This document shows positions 38,853-50,153 of a stretch of 64,000 bases of DNA, in pieces. The notes below the pieces were generated by a model. The model was not told where the DNA came from, made no database searches, and saw only the letters and a program-made list of their open reading frames with translations. This DNA is from Ciona savignyi (taxonomy: Eukaryota > Chordata > Ascidiacea > Phlebobranchia > Cionidae): contig CH003416.1 of assembly GCA_000149265.1 (NCBI GenBank), forward strand, positions 165,886-229,885. Reading direction: 5' to 3'. The translations under genes were made by a program, and so were the position numbers. The stretch's first letter is position 1. Each line of letters opens with the position of its first letter.

Positions 38853-39789
38853 AAAGAATTCGTTGGCATCATATCTATTATGTCATTATAAGTCCCCGTA
38901 TCAAATCCATTGTCACCCCTTTGTAGTTCAAACACAATAACATATTTGTAGTTGCTTCATAATGGATTATATGTAGCATGTAGTGTGACGGTAGCGGTGA
39001 ACTGCAGTGGCCAAATGTAATAATCGTAATGCTGTGAATCATTAAATTCGCTTTCAGAAGATATTTTCTTATATATTTTTCAAAACCCTGTCTGTTCGTT
39101 AGATATATATATTCTTGTTGCTGCTATGTTGATTTGTAGACTTTTATACATATCTATATTTTTGCTGTGGTCTTTATTGGACAAAACATATTCATTAAAA
39201 TGTTTAGTTACACAAAATATACAAAACACAGTATCAGCATCTTGTTGTTATTGAAAAATACAGTACAAAACCTTTAAATTAGCCAGATAAAGGCATAGCC
39301 TGTCGTAGCTTTTACGCGATGGTTTTTCCACCAAGAATTTACATGCAGTGGACATAGAGCTGTCTTCAGAGTATTCTTAACTTTTGCACAAAAACTTCAA
39401 CGCTACAAAGGTTTTCGGAAATTATAACGAACAACTCGTTCAACTTTCAGCTACTCAGTCCCGGTGAACTGACTGCCGCACGACAATCATGCGCATGCAA
39501 ACAATTCGATAGCATTCATGTATTCTCCGGGTTGATCCTTGTAGCATCACCACTATATTCAATCCCAGAACCAACCCTTGACCTTCTACGGTCAATAGAG
39601 TATTTCCGCCGGTGACGGTAGTTTTTCTGCAAATTATTTTCTTTTAGTCGAGTAGAGTTATTGTATTGCTGAATTTGTTTTCGGAAACAGCGGCCAAGAT
39701 GATTGGGCTTTTTAGGAAAATGTAGGATGAAGGTGGGGAAAATGGGAAAATATAGATGGCGTTAAAACACTATCAATTGTCAAATTACG
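38853..39789. other. Interval between CNTROB stop and GPCR stop
   Basis: Converging 3' ends. No repeat of the families above was recognised here. An antisense open frame (38935-38747) crosses the CNTROB stop but does not join the GPCR in phase (see rejected list). Confidence 0.5.
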
Positions 39790-42700
39790 TCATTTTTTTA
39801 CTTTTAAGCTTTGTAATAAAGCTAAGTAAATCGGCACTAGTAGTGTATGTCTTAGTTCACATATTTTGTTCCTTACCCCGCAGCCAATTGCGCGAAAAGG
39901 TTTTAGTAGAGCTGGTCGAAATTCGTCGTCGGTTATTATGTATATAATGACATTGGCGATTCCCTGACCAGCCAATAATAGTTCCAATACGACACACGTG
40001 ATGCAATATGAAGAAGGTATAATGAAATGTTGAATTGAAGAATCTGAATAAATTATTTTTGTGTTAAAGACAGATTAGACGTCGGTTATTGATAAAGTAA
40101 ACTATTTTTGTCTATGTATGCGTGTGTATATATACATACCTGGATCAGTTACTGTTGTGTAGTTTGGGTGGGTTGAAAACAATAAGCACAAAAAACGGAA
40201 TGAGATTAGTAATCGTGAAGCATACGGCGCAGAAAATAGTGGAGTAGAGAGCCCATGTGTCTTTGATTCGTCGAAGTATACTCGGGCGATAGTTAACCGG
40301 AGTTAGAATGGTTATTTCTGGTTTGGTGTCTTCGCTGCCCCATAGTGCAGGGTTGGGAAGCAATCCTGTAAAAAATATCGTTCTTTTATTGATTGGAACA
40401 TCATGTTGTATTGGGTTGGTATGGCAGTCATTTAAATGACTTCATTTAACCCAATCGAATTAGATGTATACAACTTTTGTTGATCCATGAACACAACAGC
40501 GTAACAAAGGTTTGATTGGATAAACATGTTGTATGAGTATCGAAGTAACAAACCCCAACAGTATCCAGTTATGGAATCCTATGAACACCATTGAAAGATA
40601 CCTTGAAAAACATGTGCAAAACCCGGACTTATTAGATAATCCAGATAAATCCAGACTCAAAAAATATCTCTGTAAAATGACCATGTGAACACCAATATCG
40701 GCAATAAAATGACGTTCATTGAAATAAAGAACCTAAATATACACGTTCTATAGATACCCACGAAACAATAAAAAGGTTTGAAAATATTGGGAATTATTAT
40801 TTTATTGGTATTTTTTATAAACACACATATATATTAAATCAAAAAATGCATATAGTAATTAAATTCTAATCAAATCATACCAACTAAAATCTCTGTGGTA
40901 ATAAATTACATAGTTCATTTATTACCACAGTGATTATCAGTTGATGGTAAAACCAAGGCGCACTGTTTTGGTCCATGCATAGTCGATTGCTGTAGTAGGA
41001 TACACATAAGACCGTTTTAAAGCTGGTACGAGCCTATAGGCGAATGTGTTTTTGTTGTTGCTCGGGGCAATGAGCGATGATGTCAATCGCACTGGGTAAA
41101 CCTATCTTTCCAATTATATCGCTCATTATGGGTTCCATTCGACTTTTATTTATTTTATTTTCTGCGTGACGTTCATGACAAGCAAGTCGCCAAATTATTA
41201 CGGGTTATCGAATCGGTTTGAAACTTTCAATGACATGCTGATAGTTGGCAACGACTTTTACTTTACAAAAGGTAGCCTACTGCTGTTACTGGAAAAAGTA
41301 ACAAATATGTCCATTTTCATCATTTTGGGCGTTATCGTCGATTTCTCGGTATTGGAAATAATTATTATCTTTAACATTTTTAAGGTAAATATATATATAA
41401 CATTAAGGAGGAAATATACATTTAAATTTAATATATTTAACTCAGTTTACCCCAGGTATCCCCTAAAAATCATAAATACACTGTACTACGCGTATGAAAA
41501 ATCTAGAAACTTCAATCCAAAATAAATCGAAAGAGAATTTAAAAAGAAACAGAAAGATGCGTACGCCCCATACCTAGCTTTCTTCCATTTTAGGGAAATC
41601 CTCAGAAACTTAATTTAACTGAAACTAGTGATCTGTCCCATTTACACTTTATAAAAAGAAAGGAAATGTCTAATCGAGTTAAATCTAGTAGGTGTATTAG
41701 CTTATGTGCTTTGGATATATGCCATCGCAAATTCTGAGGAAAATAGCCTAGAGAAATTCCCAAAAGAACCAAGAATATAAGCGCGACGGCCAATGGAAAA
41801 TCTCCTAAAATATAAAATATATAAGTAAATATAATACTATATTGCCACGTCTATAAAACAGCTAAACACCTAAATTAAACACAAATAAAATTTGAATTTC
41901 AAAGCGCACAAAAAAGATACGTATACCCTAATACCCACTATAAATCATTTTTTGTAAAATTACACAAGACTTAAACCAATAATCAGTCTGCATTAACGCA
42001 CCATATTATCAAAAATAAAATAAACTAATATGTTGACTTTTAAACTAATATGTTGAAACAATCGGGTTCCCCGGCTACCTCATCACCCTTTGTATAACTT
42101 TTACAAACTGTTTAATGTATGTTTCTGCAAGCAGAAACTAATGGGTTCCCGAGTTACTAAATCAAGTTTAATATCCCTGTTTTCTGTATAAAGCAGCGTT
42201 TCTCAAACTATGGGTCGCGACCCACCGGTGGGTCGCGAAAGGAATCTTGGTGGGTCGTGAAAAGTTATCGACAGCTCTGATTAACTATACTGGCTATTTC
42301 CTATACAAAAATCAAGGGGAAATTATCATAATTGTGACATCACACAATCTTGAATCGTGGCGTGATCTTCACCTGACCTCAGGTCATTGAACCTTTCGTC
42401 TCTCACACATGTTACAACAACTATATATAAAGTTAAGTGGGTCGCCATAAATTGTGGTAATTAATAGTGGGTCCCAACTCTAAAAAGTTTGAGAACCACT
42501 GGTATAAAGTATTCAAGTTAAGACTTTAATATTTTATTGGATTGTCTGTGGTAAACGGATTTCACTTGGTGCTGTTAGTAGGGTCCTTTCGGCCCTACAT
42601 AGGTTTCTTTTATTTACCCACAACTTTCTTTACAATAAATTTAATATACGGGAATTTTATTCTCACGGGAATTTAATTAACGCAATAAAAATAAAATTTA

Positions 42701-45700
42701 CCACTTTAGATCCAAGCCATATTAGCTAACACCACCACAAGATTTAGGTCAATCAGATATTTTTTACCTGTAATTCACTAAATTTAATAGAAATTTGAGG
42801 CAAATATCCCTTTTAAATATTGTAAACGGACTTTATTCAGGTTCGACAAAGAAGTTATGAGGATGGCAGGGATGGGAATTTTTTTTATCATTCGGATAAA
42901 TTCGAGAAAACATATCTTTAAGCTGATCTTTTTTTATGTTTTTATCTCAACTTAATTATAAAGTGAGTCATTATTTTTGATTTACTATAGTTTTTGCTAT
43001 TTACCTGTACTATTACAAAATTTAGTGCATCGTATCCTATATAAGATATTAATGTGTATCCCCGTGAAATGGATAATGCAAGGAGCGTTAACACATAGGT
43101 AATTGTCAGATTACCTCGCGCCGTCGGGTTACCAGAGCTATTTAAGTGTGCTCTGTATGATCGAGAAAATCCTTCAATTTGATAGAACCCATTATTTTAC
43201 TGGGTTTAGGCAACGTCTGTTAAGTGCCTTGCCTGTTAAGTACCTTAACTTGCAATTATTATGGTAGCACGTTACATAATCTGGTTCATCAATTACGACA
43301 TCAATACGATAATTTGGGGATTAAAATAGCAAAATAAAACAAGTGAGGTCTCATTATACCTTTCCCAAAACCGCCGTTTAAAAGAAACTCGTTTGCATCG
43401 GTTTCTGAATCGTCATTTGAATCTTCAACCACTGTTGATTGTGCAGCCCTGCTTTTGTTTGTGACGTGACATACCGAATTATTACGACTTTGAAGTGGTT
43501 CGGGGATGCCAATGCCGGTTAAAAGTTGGACTTTTCGTTCTTTAGCTCGTTTGTTCACCTATACAAGATTTAACCAATTAACCATATGCTTGTATCGATT
43601 ACGGTGTCGATATATTTCGATACATGAGTGCAATATAACTCACCATCAACATATGTTTTAAGATATATGTTTATGCACACGCGGCTCCTTGTCACAATTG
43701 GTATATTTTATTAACATTTTATTCTTTGGTTCATGTACAATGGACGGACACTGAGCGCACAGCATGTGACTGGTCGGAACCCATTGTATCATAAATGAAA
43801 AGATGTCAAACGAGTTTTGCTTCCACATGCGCTATACAAGTATATTCTTGTCAGTGTCATACACCTTATTAGTTCCGTCTCTACGTTATATGCGATAACA
43901 ACTGTACATTTAAAATTGTATTTAAGTAATGTATTATGTTTATGCAAAGTGCTAAGCTAAGTATAGAGTGATTACAGATTTAAAGTAGTTTCGGTTTGTC
44001 GTGAATTTCCTAATGGTATTATTACTATTTACCCCAAATGTTTCTGCCCATAAAATTTAGACTTAATATTCTAAAGTCATTTAAATACAAACCTGTATAC
44101 CTCAGCATTCAGCTTAGGTCCAGGACCGTGCAGGCCTGAATGACTGTCATGCGCGTACATTGGTTCAATTAGGCTATATGACAAGTGTTATGCTAAGTCT
44201 CCATAAAAAACGAAAATACAACGCTCCTGCAGGCACTTCTCTTACTAATTCACGTCTAAACTGGCACATGATTGTATACAATGCATATAGGCACGAAATC
44301 TCAACAACGTCAATGACGTAATACGGGAAATCCCCTAACATAAAATAAAATGCATATCTGCTCATACTTTTTAACAAAAAAATATTGAAAGAAACTGATT
44401 TGATATTTGAAATCAGCGTATTTTTTTCAATTTATTAAGATATTCCTAGAATCGACTTCAGTTCCCCTTAAATTTAAACTTTTAACTTTTTATGTTAAAA
44501 TAGCGTTGAAGCATACTAGTCACATATTTTAAAGTTCGTTGGAAATCTGGTTCCGATTTATGATCATATGAAGTCTATAACAACCATACACTCAATAATA
44601 GTATACTTTTCTCATTTTCTTGTATATACCTCTACAAATTCATTAAAGTTTGGAGTAAATTGTCCTTTCTAATCTCGAGATATCGTCAATGAAATCAAGT
44701 TGTAAAAATGTAAAATTTGGATATGAATAATATCTTCAGAGCCTTATACACAAAAATTTAATTATTGACATCTAGACCATGTATGTTAACATATCCAACA
44801 TTTTCAATTCAATTTGATAAATCCTTTTGCGCGATATTGGATAGACAAACCACCACTTTTAATCGTCTGATAAAAAAAAGAATAAAAATAAACATACAAA
44901 GCATTGTGTGCCCACATACATAGCAATGTGTGTCCTTTTGTTCTATAGGACCCATAACTAACATACCCAAATTAATTAAAATTGCTTAGTTTACTTCGGA
45001 TAATCGCCAAAATATACCACAGCAATGAATTATAATACACTAACACGTTATACCACGTGTATGAAACAGTTAGAAATGCGGGTACCTCATATCCACGTTT
45101 ATCCTTTTCAATAGAAAATATAGCATTGTATTGTGTTAAATAAAAACATTCTTTAGTTTTAGTAGATTCCATTAATCCACTGGTTCGGGCGGAAAACAAT
45201 GACACTTTCTAATTTTAACGTTAAATTTATTTCATTTGATAATTTTTGATCTGCGATCAAGACCTGAGAGATCTAACAAACAGTTTATCTGCGCTGAAAA
45301 TGACAAAAACTGACATCTATTTCGGGTCTGTATAGAAACTTGTATTATTTACTTACGATTAACATGGCGGTGATTAGCATTTGGATTGTAATTGCATAAA
45401 CCATCATCATACCGCATCCCAGCAGCCATTTTTGTACCCCAGACAACCTGTATACCGGAACCAAACATCCGTTTGTATTTACGTTTCCATCGCGCTCAGA
45501 TTGTTCAACCGACTGAGAGGTCACGCTGAGGCCAATGACAAAACAAAAAGTCCACCCCGAGCCAATTAAAATAGCGGCAACTTTTGGTGGTAGAAGTTCT
45601 CCAGTGTGATATCTAAAAAAAATAGAAGTATTGTTTATAACTTGCTTATTATGGGTCCCATTTGGAAAAATGGGACACATATTGTTTTAGTCCGATTTTT

Positions 45701-48700
45701 TTTTTCTTTTTTTTTTCTCTTTTTTTCGTCAAACGCTTGACAGGCATGGATTGTGGCTCCGACATCTAACAGAAGGGATAAAGGAATCGTAATGAAACTT
45801 TGTCGTTTGTTAGATCACATGGTCTAGATGAGCAGAAACCAAAATTTTGGGTAATACAATTAGGGGAATTCCCCTGGAATGTGAAAAACCAAAATGGTAT
45901 GTTTTTCAAAAAATTTAGCTTTTTTGGGTATAGCGCATAAACAGCTGCTCCAATTTTGATCAGATTTGGTAAAATAGTAGCGTGTTAGCCACTGCGTTAC
46001 CAATTAGAAGAAACAAAATATTAACCTAGGGAAATACCCTAAATATGAAGATATGATTCTAAATCAAGATTGTGACAGGCATGTTTTGTGGCTCCGACAT
46101 CTACCAGAAGGGATAAAGGAATCGTAATGAAACTTTGTCATTTGTTAGATCACATGGTCTAGATGAGCAGAAACCAAAATTTTGGATAATATAATTAGGG
46201 GAATTCCCCTGGGAGGTGAAAAACCAAAACGGTATTTTTTTCTAAAAAATTCGCTTTTTTGGGCATAGCGCTTAAACGGCTGCTCCAATTTTAATCAGAT
46301 TTGGTGGAATGTAAGTAATTAGTCACTTATTTAACACCTAAAGAAAATAAAAAAAATATTTAGAAAAATACCCCCAAAAATAGGTTTTTGTTCTGAAATC
46401 AGGATTGTGACAAGCATGCCATTTCACCTCGACATTTACCAAAAGGAGTAATGGAATCGCAAATAAAATTTTACATTTGTTAGATAACATGGTCTAGATG
46501 TGCAGAAATCAAAATTGTGGGTGATAAATTAAGGGGAATTCCCCTGGGAGGTTAAAAACCAAAACGGTATTTTTTCTTAAAAAATAGCTATTTACGGGAT
46601 AGCGCTTGAACAGACTCTCCAATTTTAATCAGATTTGGTGGAATGTAAGTGCATTAGTCACTGATTTTACACTTAAAACAAATAAAAAAGATTACCTAAT
46701 GAAATACCCTAAAAAATAAGATTTTTTCCTTAAATCATGATAGCAACATATGCATGGCATAGCGCCCCGACATCTACCAAAAAGAGTAATGGAATCGCAA
46801 TAAAAATTTGACATTTGTAAGAGAACATGGTCTAAATATGCAGAAACTATACTTGGGTAATGAATCCAGGGGAATTACCTGAGACGTTAAAAACCAAAAC
46901 GNNNNNNNNNNNNNNNNNNNNNNNNNNNNNNNNNNNNNNNNNNNNNNNNNNNNNNNNNNNNNNNNNNNNNNNNNNNNNNNNNNNNNNNNNNNNNNNNNNN
47001 NTGAAAAACTAAATCGGGCTGTTTTGAAATTTAGCTTCATTTCACTACAGCGCTTTTTAAGTACACATGAAAAAGAAGTTTGGTTTGATAATTTTGGTAC
47101 CCATGCGTTTATGCTTGGGTGGCATTACGGTTAAAACTTTCTGAAATGTTGGATAACATGGCCCTGGCGTGCGCATATCTGACAATAACATATTGTGTAA
47201 TGAACATGGATAACTATACTGGATTGTTACCCCAGGGACCCATGCGTTCATGCAAACTACATACTCAATGTGCAAATTGTGGTAAGGGGCCCTGCTCGCA
47301 TGAATATAAAGGATACAAAACGTGTATGATTCACACGTTCCTTTTTAGTAGAATCCATTAAACCGCTGGGTTCAGGCAATGTCCGTTAAGTGCCTTGCCC
47401 AAATAAACAACCGACTAGCTAGTAACCAGTTTTGAACCTGCAACCTTTCGGTTGAAATGTGTCGCACTAAACCACCAGACTAACCGGTCGGACAAAAGTA
47501 ATGTTTTACGGTCTCGTCACTTATTTTTCCCTGTTCTACCGTGTGTATTGATTTAACTATTATAGTTTTGTCATTATGGGTCCCATTTGAAAAAAATGGA
47601 CCACATATTGTTTTTGTCCGTTTTTTTGTTGTTTTTTGTTCTTTTTTTTTCGTCAAACGCTTGACAGACATGGCTTGTGGCTCCGACATCTACCAGAAAG
47701 GATAACGGAATCGCAATGAAACTTTGTCATTTGTTAGACCACATGGTCTATATGAGCAGAAACCAAAGTTTCGAGTAATATACCTAGGGGAATTCCCCTG
47801 GGGGGTAAAAAACCAAAACGGTTTTTTTTTTCTTAAAAAATAGCTATTTACGGGATAGCGCTTAAACAGATTCTCCAATTTTAATCAGATTTGGTGGAAT
47901 GTAAGTGCATTAGTCACTGATTTAACACTTAAAACAAATAAAACAGATTACCTAATGAAATACCCTAAAAAATAAGATTTTTTCCTTAAATCATGATAGC
48001 AACATATGCATGGCATAGCGCCCCGACATCTACCAAAAAAGAGTAATGGAATCGCAATAAAAATTTGACATTTGTAAGAGAACATGGTCTAAATATGCAG
48101 AAACTATACTTGGGTAATGAATCCAGGGGAATTCCCTGAGACGTTAAAAACCAAAACGTTTTTCTAATAAATTATCTTTTTGGGGCATAGCGCTTGAACG
48201 GCCGCTCTAATTTTGATCAGATTTGGTGAAATGTTAGACCATTAAACACTCAGAGTCAATTTATTAAAAGAAAGAAAACATTTATTTAGGGTAATTCCCT
48301 TAAAAACTAAAATACGCTCTTGAATTATGACTGTGACAGACATGCCATATCGCACTGACATATTCAACAAGGAGTCGACTAATCGAAATAAAACTTTAGG
48401 AATTGTTACATCACATGACCCACATTGTAAAACAGAAAAGTATCTACTAAACTCAGGGGAATTCCCCAAAACCATGAAATCGGGGTATTTTGAAAATTTA
48501 GCTCTATTTTACCACCACGCTTGAAAAGAAGCTTTAATTTAAAACAATTGTGGTTAAATGTTTGTATATTTAAGACGTTTATTCTTTTCTCAACTACACA
48601 TGGAAAAGAAGTTTGGTCTGATAACTATGGGACCCATGCGTTTATGCTTGCAGAAACAAAGTACATACTCAGTGTATAAAATACAAATTGTGGTTAGGGA

Positions 48701-50153
48701 CACTGTAGCATGAATATATGGCATACGACATGTGTTTTACAAATAGTGGTGGTTAAACACGTGGTTGACAATCTCCAGTTTAAAATCTATTTATAAGATA
48801 TAGTTTGGGAGTCGTATTCACATCGTCCGGAATTTAAGACGCTCTTTAACTTGGCGTGTGTTGACCGCACGTCGTGTTTTCTGTTTCTTTTTTTGCCATT
48901 CTTCAGGACCACCCACCCGAACATATTTACTGTAATCTCCTTTCCACAATCGCTATTTTATCATAAAACAATTTTGCGATTTCGCTTTTTACTTGATCTA
49001 CATTTATGAAAGAAGAGCAATTCGTATCCAGATAAAAAATATCTCCCACCTGAAAGGCCTTGCTATAACTTGGTGACGATCAAAACTGAGCACCATGATG
49101 TGCACAAAAGACGCAGCGAAGCAGGTGATGTATATCACACTACAAACGAATATTATCTGCAAAAAATGGAATTGAATAAATGACACGTTGAATCTATAGT
49201 TTATTAAGGTATAGATTAAACCGATTTACAATATCCTATCCATGACAACAAATTTATTTGCTTTTAAGAAATAAAACATTACCACAGTAAGTCTATATTT
49301 CATTTATGGTAAACCACTTGCAGTTTATGCGTTTCCACATTTTTTATTTCCGCGGTGGCAAAACAACTGTGGTTATAACACGTGCAATATTTTGTAAATG
49401 ACACAAGGGATAAGCAGATGATTGGTTTCGAATACGTAAATAAGGTCGTCGCTATGCAGAAATCAGTAGGCCCAACAGGCAAATTTATTTTGACAGTTTC
49501 AAATTTACCGGGTTCATGGTTTTTGATGATAAAGTGTCATCTCTTCCCAGAATATTCCACATCGCAAAACCTCCCATGATGGAGCTCAAAACCACGTCTT
49601 TGGTCGCCATAGAAGCTCTTTTAATTTTACAGAAATTATGAATTTCGAAAATTAAATGAGGTGCGAAATATAGTATTTCCAGCACCACTTTCTAATCAGA
49701 ATATGTAATCAAATTTGATTTAGGGGTTTTAAGTATAGGAAAAGGTCTTGTTAACATGTTTTTTGTACATCTTAATTTTCATTATATCGTTCTTGTTTGC
49801 CAATTGAATCTTTGCTATAAATCAAATATACCTTGTAAATTTTCGTTAGGCTTAATAGCATCGCAATAAAATTATGTTTATGCACTTTATATATGTACTA
49901 TATGCAGTATGCATTTTTTATACGAATACAACACTCACCTTAGAAACCATGCTGTTTTATGAAGTTTAGGAGTGATTGCAACCACAATAATGCATCCTAA
50001 ACTACACGATATGTTAGCTAGATTTATCAACGCAAGAAAAATAATTGCAACTATTTCGCTAGTAGTTTTGCTCGTTGTTGAACTTGCCAATATACTTTGC
50101 CAACATGTTAACTGAACAGACGGGACAGATCCTACATCCGTAGTCAAGTTCAT
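39790..50153 (-). CDS. Rhodopsin-like (class A) G-protein-coupled receptor, orphan
   Basis: Exons (-): 50153-49939, 49617-49509, 49156-49050, 45612-45357, 43558-43360, 40365-40153, 40043-39790; all phases agree, 450 aa plus stop. Short N-terminus with an N-glycosylation site (NLT). TM1 is IVAIIFLALINLANISC. TM2 contains a central Asp (TKDVVLSSIMGG). TM3 ends in FDRHQVIARPF, where class A has DRY. TM4 follows RYHTGELLPPK. Extracellular loop 2 has a Cys (NTNGCLVP), then TM5. Exon 5 is a hydrophilic third intracellular loop with an acidic stretch (EDSNDDSETDANE). TM6 is STIFCAVCFTITNLIPFFV. TM7 has ANVIIY in place of NPxxY, followed by ITDDEFR. The TM6-TM7 junction uses a weaker donor (aca|gtaact) because the stronger gtatgt site downstream is preceded by an in-frame stop. 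The C-terminus may continue through a donor at ggg|gtaagg (39882). A 3' splice acceptor 26 nt before the ATG suggests a 5'UTR or trans-splice site. The ligand family is not recognised. Confidence 0.75.
42194..42501. mobile_element. hAT-type MITE with intact target duplication
   Basis: Flanked on both sides by gtataaag (42186-42193 and 42502-42509), a perfect 8-bp duplication. Termini cagcgtttctcaaac / gtttgagaaccactg. Near the left end is a palindrome, gggtcgcgacccaccggtgg. It is homologous to 30615-30897 and sits in a GPCR intron. Confidence 0.85.
43046..43250 (-). mobile_element. tRNA-derived SINE, diverged and truncated
   Basis: Body of the SINE family (tatccccgtgaa, cgtcgggttaccagagctat, agaacccatta) without the tRNA-like head. 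The region near 43225 is rearranged (gttaagtgccttgcctgtta). It lies between the third-loop exon and the TM6 exon of the GPCR. Confidence 0.65.
46902..47001. other. Assembly gap (100 N)
   Basis: Exactly 100 N, a conventional placeholder for an unknown length, inside the fourth unit of the ~335-bp array. The true copy number of the array is therefore unknown. Confidence 0.99.
47343..47493 (-). mobile_element. tRNA-derived SINE, head and 5' body only
   Basis: Carries a better box B (minus strand ggttgcaggttcaaaac) than the copies at 24508 and 55188, and a head ending gtccgaccgg. The 3' body and TATCC tail are absent. It sits between the two blocks of the ~335-bp array. Confidence 0.7.

Larger units (their letters stand above)
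45640..48740. repeat. ~335-bp tandem repeat array in two blocks
   Basis: Units can be anchored on gacaggcatg..ccgacatctacca at about 45739, 46074, 46409, 46743, 47663, 47998 and 48334, a spacing of 334-336. Each unit carries a ggggaattcccct-type palindrome and a cataagcgctt-like string. Both blocks start with the same leader (tatgggtcccattt..cacatattg; 45653 and 47577) and end in a related terminal segment (acccatgcgtttatgcttg; 47099 and 48632), so a composite element was duplicated. The array lies in the GPCR intron between the TM3 and TM4 exons. No protein is recognised. Confidence 0.8.

Noticed and set aside
41166..41525. 119-codon forward frame in a GPCR intron
   Set aside because: Hydrophobic AT-rich frame without homology or splice support; the GPCR is on the other strand.
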